Below are positions 35,501 through 45,779 of a stretch of 64,000 nt of DNA, in pieces (within the stretch, counting starts at the first letter, position 1; every line of letters begins with the position of its first letter). The notes under the pieces were generated by a model that worked only from the letters and a program-made list of their open reading frames with translations, had not been told where the DNA came from and did not search any database. The DNA lies in the NCBI RefSeq assembly GCF_000003815.2, contig NC_049997.1, forward strand, positions 4,829,352 through 4,893,351, written 5' to 3'. The stretch comes from Branchiostoma floridae. Taxonomy: Eukaryota > Chordata > Leptocardii > Amphioxiformes > Branchiostomatidae. A program made the position numbers and the translations under genes.

Positions 35501-38500
35501 AAAATGATGAGTTTTGTTCCACAGGGGTGCCGTGTACCGTGAGCTGACGTCACTCTACCCGACACACGCCTGTCAACAGCACCTCAACAACCTGCCTCTA
35601 CTGCGCATGTACTGCGGATATAGGTAAGTAATCTCGAACCCAGAGCACTTTGGTCAAAGCTCCACCATATTAGTCTAGGCAATTGGTGCAAAAAATTGCT
35701 AGAATTGTGCGAAATATAATAGAAGCATGAAAATTGGATTGATGAATCCTGAGTATGTACTGAATATTTTCAAGAGTGGAGCCAATTCAAAATGCATGTT
35801 TCTTAGCAACGGTTGCTAGGTAACCAATTTCCCCGCAAATAGCCATGTCACTGCTGTAATAATTCAACTTACAAAGCTAAATTTTGGTTGAATCATACAT
35901 TCAAGAAATATGTCTCTTTAGTATGTTATGCAAATTGATTTGTCTAAAAACATAATTTGTACAAAAAAGTTGTTTGGGGCAATTTTCGACTAAAAATGTA
36001 TATTTTGGGGTCCTTCTGATTTTAAGTACACCGATAACCATTAACCATTATACTCTTAGTTGGTAAAGTATGTATGTATGATTACATAGTCTTTATATCT
36101 TAATCTTTACGCTTTGGATGATTTATACGTCTTTGCAAATTTATCTTTTAATCTTATTCTCAGAGAAGACAACATCCCTCAGCTGGAAGATGTGTCAGCA
36201 TTTCTCAAAGGTTAGCAACCTCATTCTTGTATAAATAAACGTCAAGATTTGGAATAGTCCAATTTGCAATGAATCAGTAATTGTTAAAAAGTCAGTTCTT
36301 ACATTGTGGTGTCATATTGGGACAATTCCGTTCCGGAGGTTTAAGTAATATGGAATGGCCCATTATTACCCGGGGGTGATGATTAACTAAATAAGTATAT
36401 TATTACATTGTTGCTGAGTAAAAGTAGAATAGTTATGTATCTGCTAGCAAATATATTCCTTTTATAATCAATCTATACTTATATCAGCTTCTAAAGTAAA
36501 TCAATATTCAGTACAATGTATTTTCATGACTGTTTTGTTGCTTAAAGGGGAGAATTTTTCCATTTTTTTCAAATGTGGTACGATATTTGTTAATATTTCA
36601 TTTAGATAACCAGAAAATATTTAAAAAAAGATTATGTGACCTTTGACCGCAGAACGGACGGGTTTCCAGTTGCGGCCCGTGGCGGGGTACCTGACACCAC
36701 GTGACTTCCTGGCAGGACTTGCCTTCCGTGTGTTCCACTGTACCCAGTACATCCGCCATAGCACCGACCCTTTCTACACCCCAGAACCGTGAGCAACCTA
36801 TCTTTATTGTTTTTGAGCTAGTTTAACTGTAATATCCAACACAAAAATTTTACTCAACCAAATTTTCGACTGAATTAAAAAATTAAAAGAACTTGTATAT
36901 CTACTTTCCCCAGGGACTGTTGTCACGAGTTGTTGGGTCACGTGCCCATGCTGGCCGACCCGAGTTTTGCCGAGTTCTCACACGAGATCGGTTTGGCTTC
37001 GCTCGGTGCTTCGGACGAGGAAGTCCAAAAGCTGGCTACGGTGAGATCATCTTCAATCGCTTTCTACGGTAGAATTCCCGTGGTATATCATTTTGCTTTT
37101 TGCTCTACGTGATCGTAGATCATTCTCTGTCCAGTATAAGTTAAACATACGATCTGATCATGTTCCTTATACCCCTGTCACATTATGTACGATCTTCGGA
37201 CGTGCTTCGTGATCGCTGGAAGGTCGGCTAATCTTAAGATCTTTAGATGTCGATTTTCGCGTTTCGTGACAGGGGCATTACCTCATCTCGGGCAGATTTC
37301 TTGAAACAAAATGATACCTTTAAATTTGTTCTCTTTGTAAGAAATATACATTTGCAGAGGGCAAGTTTTAGTAGCAAGTGTGCAGATGTTGACACACTGG
37401 CAGCACCAAATCCGTAGGTGTTTTTGGCACCTTTAGACAGATTAGCCGTGAGGCTCGGTAGGCGTCACTCCACCGTCATGGGGCCAAGGTCATGGCGAGT
37501 ATCGAACTCAGGACCTTCTGATTCTGATTCCAACGCTCTAGCCATATTGCGCCACACAGACACCATTTGCAGAGGAAATGTGACTTAAATTGCAGATAAC
37601 AAGTTTAGATGATTCTTTCTTCTAATATTTGTTGGAGAGTTCATTTGTGTACCATTTTAAAGAGTGAGTTTGTTTACTGCCTGCAGTGCTATTTCTTCTC
37701 CGTGGAGTTCGGCCTGTGTAAAGAGGACGGAAAGATCAGGGCATACGGAGCAGGGCTGCTGTCCTCCGCCGGAGAGTTAAAGGTGGGTCCGAAAGGAGGC
37801 CGGCAATCAGAAAACGCCAGCAATCAGCGACCGAGTACAAATAGAAATGGCCAGTAAAATTGTATTATGAGCCAAAAAAAGGCCCCAGAAAGCCTGCTAT
37901 GGAGGCTAAGAGATTCAGTCTAACAACCAAGTTATTGTGACATTTCGATAGCGAGAAAAGGTGTCATGATTTCATTCGTGGACATCTATCAATACTTAAA
38001 TGGTGTTAGTGATACGATTAGTAATGCTATTAAGCCATCTAGAGAAATAAAATTTAAATGTGGTGAAATGACTTGCGCTTTGTTGCGAAACGACTTGTGC
38101 GTTGTTGTAAAACGACGTACTTTGTGGCAAAATGACGTTGCAATTGCTGACGTGGCATGGTGGCGAAATGACCTGTTACCCTAACAAACATTAATTGTGC
38201 TTAGTTGAAGCAAGGAGGTTAAAAAAAGTCTTTATAACCTCCTTGGTTGAAGTAAGGACGAAAGTTCAGCCACATTCATGATCACTGATTGTTTGGGGGT
38301 TGAAATTAGATAGTTTACCTAACATACAACACGTTTTTAGACATCATAAATACACCATAAAGAGAGTAGCAATTACATGGTTTGTAGCTGTATATCAGTA
38401 CTAACAAACGATCAATGTTTTTACCCAGCATGCACTGACACAGGAGGATAAAGTTCTGCCCTTTGACCCGGAAGCCGTTGTTCAGCAGGAATGCCTCATC

Positions 38501-39085
38501 ACCACCTATCAGGACGTCTACTTCCTGTCCCACAGTTTTGATGAGGCCAAGGAGCAGATGAGGTAAATTTCACATTGTGCTAGGACTAGTTGTTGTCTGA
38601 AATGATGCATGGGCCTCAGAATATTTTGAAATGTGTTTTGTACAGCAACGTAACCAACAACGGGGACATGGAAAAAGTACGTCACACATATTTTATCTAC
38701 CACCTGGGATCCGCCATCTTGAGTCCACCATCTTGAATTTGTAAAGATAGGTCATTAACTCAATGCACAACAAAATGGACAGAAGATTTTGGATGCTCAG
38801 TGCACAAATTAGAAATTAAAGTTTGTGATCATTTGCTTGATAAACAGATTTCAAAAACAATTCTATGGTCAAAGACAGACTATCTTTCGATTGAACATGA
38901 CCATACACCTTTCATTTCATAGGTCTTTTGCCAAGAGTATAAAACGCCCATTCACCGTGCGATACAACCCGTACACGCAGACGGTTGAAGTTCTGAACAG
39001 CACTCGCCAGGTGGCGCGCGTGATCCAGGAGCTTCGAGCTGAGTTGGACACCATTAGCCACGCCTTAGACAAGATGGACGTGTGA
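23445..39085 (+). CDS. TPH: Tryptophan hydroxylase (serotonin synthesis), 13 coding exons
   Basis: Tetrahydrobiopterin- and iron-dependent enzyme converting L-tryptophan to 5-hydroxytryptophan, the rate-limiting step to serotonin. Exons: 23445-23570, 27823-27957, 28310-28496, 28966-29072, 34596-34663, 34976-35026, 35525-35623, 36164-36210, 36653-36788, 36914-37040, 37687-37782, 38429-38562, 38923-39085. All junctions are GT/AG and phases agree. The sum is 1476 bp, 491 residues plus stop, close to vertebrate TPH2 (490). Seen: ACT-type regulatory domain, [13 protein letters not shown], iron-binding HELLGH, Glu in [20 protein letters not shown] and [12 protein letters not shown] of the TPH branch rather than PAH or TH, and a C-terminal helix for tetramerisation. 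The start is uncertain: a second ATG lies at 23481 and the frame is open upstream of the first. Confidence 0.93.
24455..24712 (-). mobile_element. tRNA-derived SINE in TPH intron
   Basis: On the minus strand: box A-like GACGCAATTGG, then box B-like GGTTCGAATGC, then the family body with CACTTGGGAAAGG and GTGAAAATGAATACCTAG. The body also occurs at 44055-44331 and 55151-55565. Lies in the first TPH intron, antisense. Confidence 0.7.
27823..27957 (+). CDS. TPH: TPH exon with start of the ACT regulatory domain
   Basis: Forty-five codons between TTGCTTAG and CAA|GTAATA, phase 0 at both ends. The C-terminal part reads [17 protein letters not shown], then LQLFQ, the conserved first strand and helix of the aromatic hydroxylase ACT domain (vertebrate pattern: FSLK.EVGGL.KAL..FQ). 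Too short and lacking an ATG early enough to stand out as an open frame, but the match and phase make it solid. Confidence 0.85.
28310..28496 (+). CDS. TPH: TPH exon with the rest of the ACT domain
   Basis: Begins [20 protein letters not shown], the conserved HIESR motif, and continues [12 protein letters not shown]. Ends one base into a codon at CAAG|GTATTC, completed by the next exon (GTC, Val). The donor is immediately followed by a TATTC microsatellite and has C rather than G at +5. Confidence 0.93.
28497..28806. repeat. Pentanucleotide microsatellite (TATTC)n starting in a splice donor
   Basis: Nearly perfect (TATTC)n from 28498 to about 28620, then degenerate TTCTA-type units to about 28806. 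The first unit forms positions +2 to +6 of the 5' splice site of the TPH ACT exon. Repeated Phe/Tyr/Ser/Ile frames across it are artefacts. Confidence 0.95.
28966..39085 (+). CDS. TPH: TPH catalytic and tetramerisation exons
   Basis: Ten exons encode the catalytic core from [18 protein letters not shown] to the C-terminal [12 protein letters not shown] and stop. The iron ligands (two His of HELLGH in exon 36914-37040, Glu of VEFGL in exon 37687-37782) and pterin/tryptophan-pocket segments are intact. No frameshift or stop was found. Introns are 0.1-0.7 kb, except intron 29073-34595, which is expanded by a foldback element. Confidence 0.95.
30093..30944. mobile_element. pogo/Tigger-like MITE (852 bp, TA flanks)
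   Basis: The ends are CAGTCAAACCTGCC, then AAGTCGACCACC, and the inverse, with TA on both sides. Repeated GGTCGCTGAGAAGAGG-type blocks occur toward the right end. CAGT termini with TA duplications fit the Tc1/mariner-pogo group. Non-coding; nested inside the foldback element. Confidence 0.75.
32083..32235. mobile_element. Degenerate pogo-like MITE, GCAATTAACTGGCTTC type
   Basis: The right end GTGCAATTAACTGGCTTC matches the intact element at 48657-48829. The inner words CGTGCA, AAGCGAAGT and GGTTTGGGATTTTGTG also match. The left end is decayed. Confidence 0.55.
34771..34840. repeat. Pyrimidine-rich (CT)n tract in TPH intron
   Basis: TCTC/CCCC-rich low-complexity run between two TPH exons. 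No other signal. Confidence 0.9.
37170..37277. mobile_element. Minimal Harbinger-like hairpin (108 bp, TTA flanks)
   Basis: TACCCCTGTCACATTATG at the left and the inverse of TGCCCCTGTCACGAAACGC at the right, with TTA at 37167-37169 and 37278-37280. Same terminus type as the 12530 and 15412 elements. Lies in the intron after the HELLGH exon of TPH. Confidence 0.7.
37385..37565 (-). mobile_element. tRNA-derived SINE in TPH intron
   Basis: Minus strand: GTGTGGCGCAATATGGCTAG (box A-like), then GGTCCTGAGTTCGATACTC (box B-like), then a body with CATGACCTTGGCCCCATGAC. A different family from the SINE at 24455. Confidence 0.6.
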
Positions 39086-39119
39086 TGTTGTGGCGTCACT
39101 TTGTGAGCCAGAAGTTGCA

Positions 39120-39125
39120 ATTAAA
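39120..39125 (+). terminator. TPH: Possible TPH polyadenylation signal ATTAAA
   Basis: ATTAAA lies 35 bp after the TPH stop codon and is followed by a T-rich stretch (TTTATTGTCGTG). It is a common variant of AATAAA. A longer 3' UTR is equally possible. Confidence 0.35.
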
Positions 39126-42100
39126 GAACATATTTATTGTCGTGTACAAACAGGTTACGTATCAAGCTTATAAAGCTATGACAGGTTGCCTTCTTTCTGG
39201 AAAGGAAACTTTGGTGTAAAAAAAAGGGTAGATTTATCTGTTTCTGTGTATTGGGAGTATACGGGCAGTACAAGTAGTTACCCAATACTCATTTGAAATG
39301 TATAGTCATTCTAAAACATACAACATATGATTCTTCTGTTGTAGTTGTTTATTGAGACACACCTATGTATGGCGGTGTATATATTACTTAGACGTACGCT
39401 GTTTGTGTATTTGTATGACTTGATATGATAGAACCTTATGGTTATTCGTGATGGTAGCAGGCGAAAGGTAGTACAATGTATAAATTGTGACAAAGTTGTA
39501 CAAGACAACAGCGTCTTAAAAGTTCGTCAGTGTTGGCGAGACTTAGTGTTGGTAAGACTTAGCTAAGAACAAGCTAAGTTGAAACGAAAATTGAATATAT
39601 ATTGGAACAATTCACTTCAACTAATTTTTCGAGACGCCATACACTGCTCGGTGAGCGAGTGTATGTGTATATGACGCTATTACAATGTTTAAAGTAAATC
39701 GTGGCACAATAGTTAAGAAAATCTTTTAGTTTTTTTTGAAAACTTAAAAACCATATAAGATAACTACGTTTGCTGACGGCATGACAAGATATAGGATAGT
39801 GTTGTGTAGTATTCGCTAAACTATGGCTTCCTATTTAGACACAAGAACTGTATGGCATGCCCAGCTTTGTGACTACTAAAGAAATGTTTATGAGATTTCC
39901 CTCCATAAATAGCTCAGGAGACCGAATGGATAACTTGCTTAAAAGTGATTTAAAAGGGTCTTATACGCAAATGTATTACTGTCTTTATTTGGTCACATAC
40001 GAGTACATTGACTAAACGAGTACATTGACTGGATGCAAGACAAACTAAGTCACATCCAAGACAAACTAAAGAAGTCACTTCAGACGCAATGTTCAGACAT
40101 AGTATGGCTGTTTAAAAAATCAAATATGCTGCTTTTTAGAACGTTTCCTTTTGGAATAATAATACGGGAAGTCTGTGGTGTTGTGGCAATAAAAAGTATA
40201 TGTGAGCATCACTTATATATCATTCACTTTTCTTGCTTACCTATAGGCTATATATGGCCTCCTTCGGTCAATATTGACCATGGTAAAATCCTAATTGATA
40301 TCAGCCTTACAGCCTCGACTGTGGCTAAACAGTCCTATGCGAGAATAGCAGATGATACGGATTTACGGTGCATGATTGTATAGTTAGCAAGGGCTGAATT
40401 GAAAGTAAAAATTATTTTTTGCCTTTTTCTTGTATAAATATGTATAAAGCATGCTTGTGTATACTTTGACATAATTACTCCGCCCATTAAAAGTAACATA
40501 TAAGGAGTCTAAATCAGTTCGATTACTTTATTGAATCAAGAAACAACTTACAAACTGCTTTTGATTTTGACATTATGAAATTACTTTAAGCTATGTTAAG
40601 TTATATACGTATACACATATCAAATTTGCCATAAATTATGGCAACCAAAAAACCTTGACTTTTTACAAGAACAAAACACACGTTGACTTAAATGCGGTAA
40701 ACTAAATACCAAAACTAAATACAAAAGTGTAAAGCACAATGGCGATTTTTATTGGAGATAAATTCTTCTAAGAGTTATTCTATATACATGTGCTTCACAT
40801 CTAGCAATTTTATTGTGGAGATTTGCCCAATATGTGGGGCATCTGTATGAATTGACTTGTATATCTATTATCTGCACTCTTTCAATACATTAAAAACATT
40901 ATAGTAAAGATAATTCAGATTAACATGACATTAGGTATCTGATTTGAGTGCAAATTTGCCTGCAAGCTGTCTATAGTAGGCAAAAAAGTTATCGCTTTAA
41001 CCCTCAAACACCCAAGTGGGGTCCGTTTGGACGCCAGGCGTACATTTTGAAGTGTCATTTGAACATCTTTAATCTGAAGAAAAAATCCTTCCGTGACTTT
41101 GCCAGCCAATTGTCTTATACCTTCTCCCAGGTTTTCGCAAAGATTGGTACAATTATGTGGTAATTATAAACAAAGCTTGTGTTCAGTCCCTCTGGGGTCC
41201 AAACGGACCCCAGCAAAAATGTGCAGTTTTTAAACCAAACTTTGGAAGCTAACTCATTAACCACTTATAGTATGACTACTAAACTTTCAGACGATAATAA
41301 GAATGTAACCCTTAACCCTCACAAAATTTTGTGTCATCAACATGTAATGTGACGACATTATGACGTCGGTCATTTTCGTCGCAAAAAAGGTCGGGTGCTT
41401 GAGGGTTAAATTTTTATCTACATGAATTCAAACGCGAAAATAAATACACATGGTGTTGTAAGCCAAGTTCACCAGTAACTATGATAAAATACAACTCAAT
41501 ACAATCAAGAATCCAAGACATGCCCACAGTAAGAGAAATGATGAGTCTGACGTAATTGGTTTTGTTAGTCAGATGATATATGTTTACCGTATTTCGTTAA
41601 AGTTGTAATTTTAGTAAAAGTTGAAGTATATACATGTATTCTGATACACCTTATGTTTGCAGGAAAAACATCACAGTATGTCAAACGTCTCATTTGAATA
41701 TTCTTACATTTTGTAAACCTCTTGAAAAGTAACACATCATAATACATAGAACTTGGTATCAATCTACTCAACAACTATAGATTCAGGAAGCAATATCGAC
41801 AGTGCTATTGATATATTAATGTAGCAAAACGAATTTGATCTTTTTTTAATCTTTTTCTGTCATTTTTTACCAGTGTTGCCCAGCTCAGTGTTACAACTCT
41901 AACTGCTTTGAAGGGGACCTTGTTAGTATACATTCACATACAAATACAACTTAACACATAATAATCAATAATGGTAACAATAACAATGGAACAGCAAAAA
42001 CAATGACAATGATAACAATGGCAATAAAAATTCGTCATATCTCAGTCCTTCCGTCGTATTCGCCAGGTCAGACGTCAAACAAAATTTTTCACCTGTCTTT

Positions 42101-42232
42101 AAAGTAGAAATAATGATTGTGAACTACTTGTTAGCACCTCTTGATCAGGAAGAAAAGACAAGAGCTAATTCTTGCAACTGTTCAACTTTTCTTGACCTAG
42201 CGGTTGGTGACATTTCTCACATACATGAATGA
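39126..42232. other. Intergenic region between convergent TPH and Ulp1-like/polycystin genes
   Basis: AT-rich, probably including TPH 3' UTR near its start. No exon was recognised. Contains the piggyBac-like hairpin at 41001-41405. Confidence 0.5.
41001..41405. mobile_element. piggyBac-like MITE (405 bp, TTAA flanks)
   Basis: The ends CCCTCAAACACCC and the inverse of GGGTGCTTGAGGG are flanked by TTAA (40997-41000, 41406-41409). Internal GGGGTCCGTTTGGACGCC and GGGGTCCAAACGGACCCC form a second inverted block. The termini differ from the 497-1439 element, so this is a separate family. Confidence 0.75.
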
Positions 42233-42961
42233 TCAGTCCTGCAGGCTTTTTGAATTGGCATGTTTACCGGTAGCGGCTGAAGCTAGAGTAATCCGGTGAA
42301 CGGTACTGGGTCGCAGACTGGTGAAAGGAAGGGCCTGTGGGAAGGGAGACAGGTGACCGCGTTCGAAGCAGTCCCGGAGATGGGCTCTCATCCTGCTCTC
42401 CTTGTACCTGACCTGAGTCACATCCGTCCCCATCGCGATGTCTACAGCCCAGGCTATGGCAAACAGTCCGCAGCTATACCTGCTCCCCTGCTGCTGCACA
42501 CTTGGTACTTTCACAGTCAGTACGCCTGTGTCCATGTTGGGGGGTGGCGCGTAACACTGACACAGCTGATACTCCAGCGATGCATTTAATTTACCGGGCA
42601 TGCTGTTATAAAGGCTGACATGTCCACCTATGGAGGATGAGACCACCCAGTGGAGGGATCCGGTGTGGTGAATCTGTAGACCGTCTCCGGAGACACGTGT
42701 ATATCCGTACACGGACGCTCCTACTGCCGTATCTTGTAGTCCTCCCAGCCCTGGATACAGACGGCGGAGTAACATCTGTGCGGCATGGATGTGTTTGTCT
42801 GTCAGCATCTCATCACAAAGGAGTACAGCCTTGTCTTCAGTGGTAAGCTTTAGATCGGGGATCCACATGTTCCGTGAAGATTGCCGTTCACCAGCATGTG
42901 TGGCAGATGTCAGAGTTTGCTTCTCACGTGGAGCTGTTGCAACCCGAATAGGCCGAGGCAC
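42233..42961 (-). CDS. Ulp1/C48-like cysteine protease reading frame
   Basis: A 242-codon minus-strand frame without introns. It shows LTTEDKAVLLCDEMLTDKHI, QMLLRRLYPGLGGLQD, HHTGSLHWVVSS, SLYNSMPGKL and VPSVQQQGSRYSCGLFAIA. In the Ulp1 (SUMO/NEDD8-type) protease family the triad is His (HW), Asp (usually Y-D-S) and Cys (Q....CG). Here His, Gln and Cys are kept but the Asp position reads Asn. Related domains are common in transposons and lineage-specific genes of invertebrates. The listed start is GTG; the frame is open to about 43010, and the first internal ATG is 42868 (MWIPDLKL), just before the domain. It lies 33 bp beyond the polycystin stop codon on the same strand and could be in the same transcript. 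Confidence 0.65.
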   Translation of the reverse strand: MPRPIRVATAPREKQTLTSATHAGERQSSRNMWIPDLKLTTEDKAVLLCDEMLTDKHIHAAQMLLRRLYPGLGGLQDTAVGASVYGYTRVSGDGLQIHHTGSLHWVVSSSIGGHVSLYNSMPGKLNASLEYQLCQCYAPPPNMDTGVLTVKVPSVQQQGSRYSCGLFAIAWAVDIAMGTDVTQVRYKESRMRAHLRDCFERGHLSPFPQALPFTSLRPSTVHRITLASAATGKHANSKSLQD

Positions 42962-42993
42962 CTTCTGATCACTGTGTTTGGCTGTAACGCGAT

Positions 42994-45779
42994 CTACCCT
43001 TGAATGATGCTCTCAATTCGCTTGGTCCGCATCCTTACCTCCGCTGAATTAACGTTAGCATCAACAGGTGGTCGAGCGACCTCCATGCCCGTGGTGGTAT
43101 CTTGATTTTCTTCGACAATCGTTGCTAACTTACGTTCTTCGCGAATGATTTGGCAAGACGTGTTACAAGGGTCAAGGTGCAAGAAGCTGGGCACGTCTTG
43201 GCTCTTCGGGTGTTTTTCCTGTCGATGCGGAGGCAGGATGGAGTCGCAGATGTCCAGACCTTCATCTAGCTTCTTCCGAATGATGCATATTTTTGCCTTC
43301 ACCTCTTCCATCTTCAAAACATCTTCACAAACAAAACAAAAGAAAACATTAAAAACCGTTGATTTTATTATCATTTGAACATAATTACTGCCCAACCATA
43401 ACAGAAATATAAATATTTATTCGCGAAGCATATTTAGTAGCATTATATGCTATACAATGTTGAACAGCAAATTAACCACTACACCGGTTGTCTTGTTCCG
43501 TTTATCTTTTAGTGTATCCACATAGTTGTATAAATGTCGGAGACAGAAACGCGATGTAATAACTACTCGTGTACTTTTGCTTGATTTACCTGGTTTATCC
43601 TCCTTCTCCGGTGTGCTGTGAAACCCCAGCATAGCCCAGAAGCTCCTCCACATGTGATCGGCAAGTTCACGGTCATGGTTGACGTCAACGTCAGCGGAAA
43701 TGGCGTCACAGATGATGGTCATGAGGAAGTTCACCAGGAGGATGAAGATGCAGATCATGAAGGCGGAGAAGAAGATCGGCCCGGTCAGAGGCTTGGAATC
43801 CAACATGTCTTCGGCGAAGAATCTAGAGTCATAACAACAAGCAATGAGATAACGTTCTTGACTACTTGCTAAAACATAATGTTATTGGGTACAGGGTGCG
43901 CCGACTACTCTCTTTTGACAACAAGGGGCTGAATTGCGAGCAGCTTGCATTATGCGAGGCTATGTCTGGAGCGAGCTGCCATACGGCGCCACACAGGTGA
44001 CCTTAATACGACAGTAATTGCCCCAGGTGCGATCATAAGACTGTAGGATTGAACCAGTCACACCGGGAAGGACCCCTACTCTTTTCGATAAGTGAGGTGG
44101 GTTCTTTAACTGCTCGAGGTGTGGCTCTTCTCAAATACGGGACCTCCATTTAACGTCCTATTCGAGGAGGGCCCTAACCGAAGCTAGGTACTCATTTTCA
44201 CTTTAGTGAAGGGAAGAAAGTCGTGTAAAGTGCCTTATCCAAGGACACAACATCGAGACAAATCAGCGGTTTCGAACCCGTTACCTCTTGGGTCTGGGTC
44301 AAACACCTTACCGATTGCGCCATACGATACTTTATGGTTCACATTTAAGATCATTACACACTGCTTTGTAAAACTAACCTGCCGAGCATCATCTCGAACA
44401 GTGCCAAAGTTGTGTGTTGCAGGTCTGTGTAAGATGCCATTTGGCTGCCAAATATGAGATGTCCTGAAACCAGCAATGGACAAATAAGTTGTCAGCATCG
44501 AGTATTGTACAATGCACCAAAGTTACAATAAACTACGCTATGATTTTGTAGTACGTACCTGAACTTACGAAGGCCGTAAATGCCACGGAGGCAACAACCA
44601 AGAAACACATCAGCTCTCCCTTCATGATACCTGGCAGGGCCAGGAGTTTGCCGATCGTTTGACTAAAGCGGACGACGCGAAGTAAGGACACGGTGTTGAT
44701 GAAGACTACAAGACCCAAGATGTGCTTCAAACAATCATCCCAATATGCAGCAATTTGCAGGTCAACAAAGCGCCCAAATCCCATCTCACCTGGTCGATAA
44801 AAGAAAAGTAAAGCATTGTGTCATAAGGATGATTGTGTATTATACCAAAAAAATTGTCTTCAATCAAGGGTAGGGTTAATGATCCGCCCTGAGGTGTATA
44901 TGGTGTCATAACGCCTTGGCGTTTGCTACAACCACCGAATAAAACCACCGAGTGAGCGAGGCTGTGTGTCGATGCAACTTCTGACCAATCAGAAGAAACG
45001 ATACACACCGGGCTGGACGGAATCTATGTGTTACGGCGTCATAACCAACATGGAATTGGCGGCCTTCTGATTGGTCAGCGGCGCCTGGCTATATAATAAT
45101 GCGGGTTAAAGGCGTCTTGTTTGCATTCGTAAAAAAAAACAAAAACAATAATCTTGTCAAATAAGTAGCGACATGGCGGACGTACTTTTACTTCCAGCGA
45201 CGATTCCGAGTGTTTCAGATGCCACCACATACCGCTTGATAAAGATGGAGATGGCTGTTGCTGTACCGATGAGGCTAACGCAACCGAGGGCGTTCCATTT
45301 ACAAGTGAAGTATTTCCATCCCATGTTTCTCATTGCTTTGATTTCGTTATATAGCATAAGGAAGAACAGCAGTGCAAATAAAATGTGCATGAACAAAGTC
45401 ACAAAGTCAGCATCACTTTCGTACTGAAACAGTCTGAATGAAGTGATTGTTGCCGTTGGCACGAGATGCCCGACTCCAGAACGGTCTATGACCATTTTCA
45501 CAGTGCTGAACAGCTTACGGCTGGGATTGTAGACGTTTACTGAGATTGTCACGGATTTTGTGTACTTGTCGATAAACTCGTTTTGTCTCAAGATGCCAAA
45601 GAATGACACGGCGGAGTCATGGCCTAAAGGCACGTCAAACGAGTGGTGATTCTTGCAGTGGAAGGTGTCGTTTGTACGAGCTAACAAGTCCTTAACCTCG
45701 AATCGCCAGCAGTTACCAGAAACATTCCCCAAGTCCAAGTTCCAGCCGAGGTCATGAATAGCATTCCGTGCCATGGCAT
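42994..45779 (-). CDS. Polycystin channel module (TOP-like domain, S2-S6) and C-terminal tail
   Basis: Five exons. The first (45186-45779) holds the end of the extracellular polycystin (TOP) domain and the first channel helices (FVTLFMHILFALLFFLMLYN). Next come GRFVDLQIAAYWDDCLKHI and an S4-like segment NTVSLLRVVRFSQTIGKLL. A pore-like HLIFGSQMASYTDL is followed by S6 (GPIFFSAFMICIFILLVNFL). The tail begins DVLKMEEVKAKICIIRKKLD, a probable helix or coiled coil, and ends at the stop near 42994. Confidence 0.88.
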
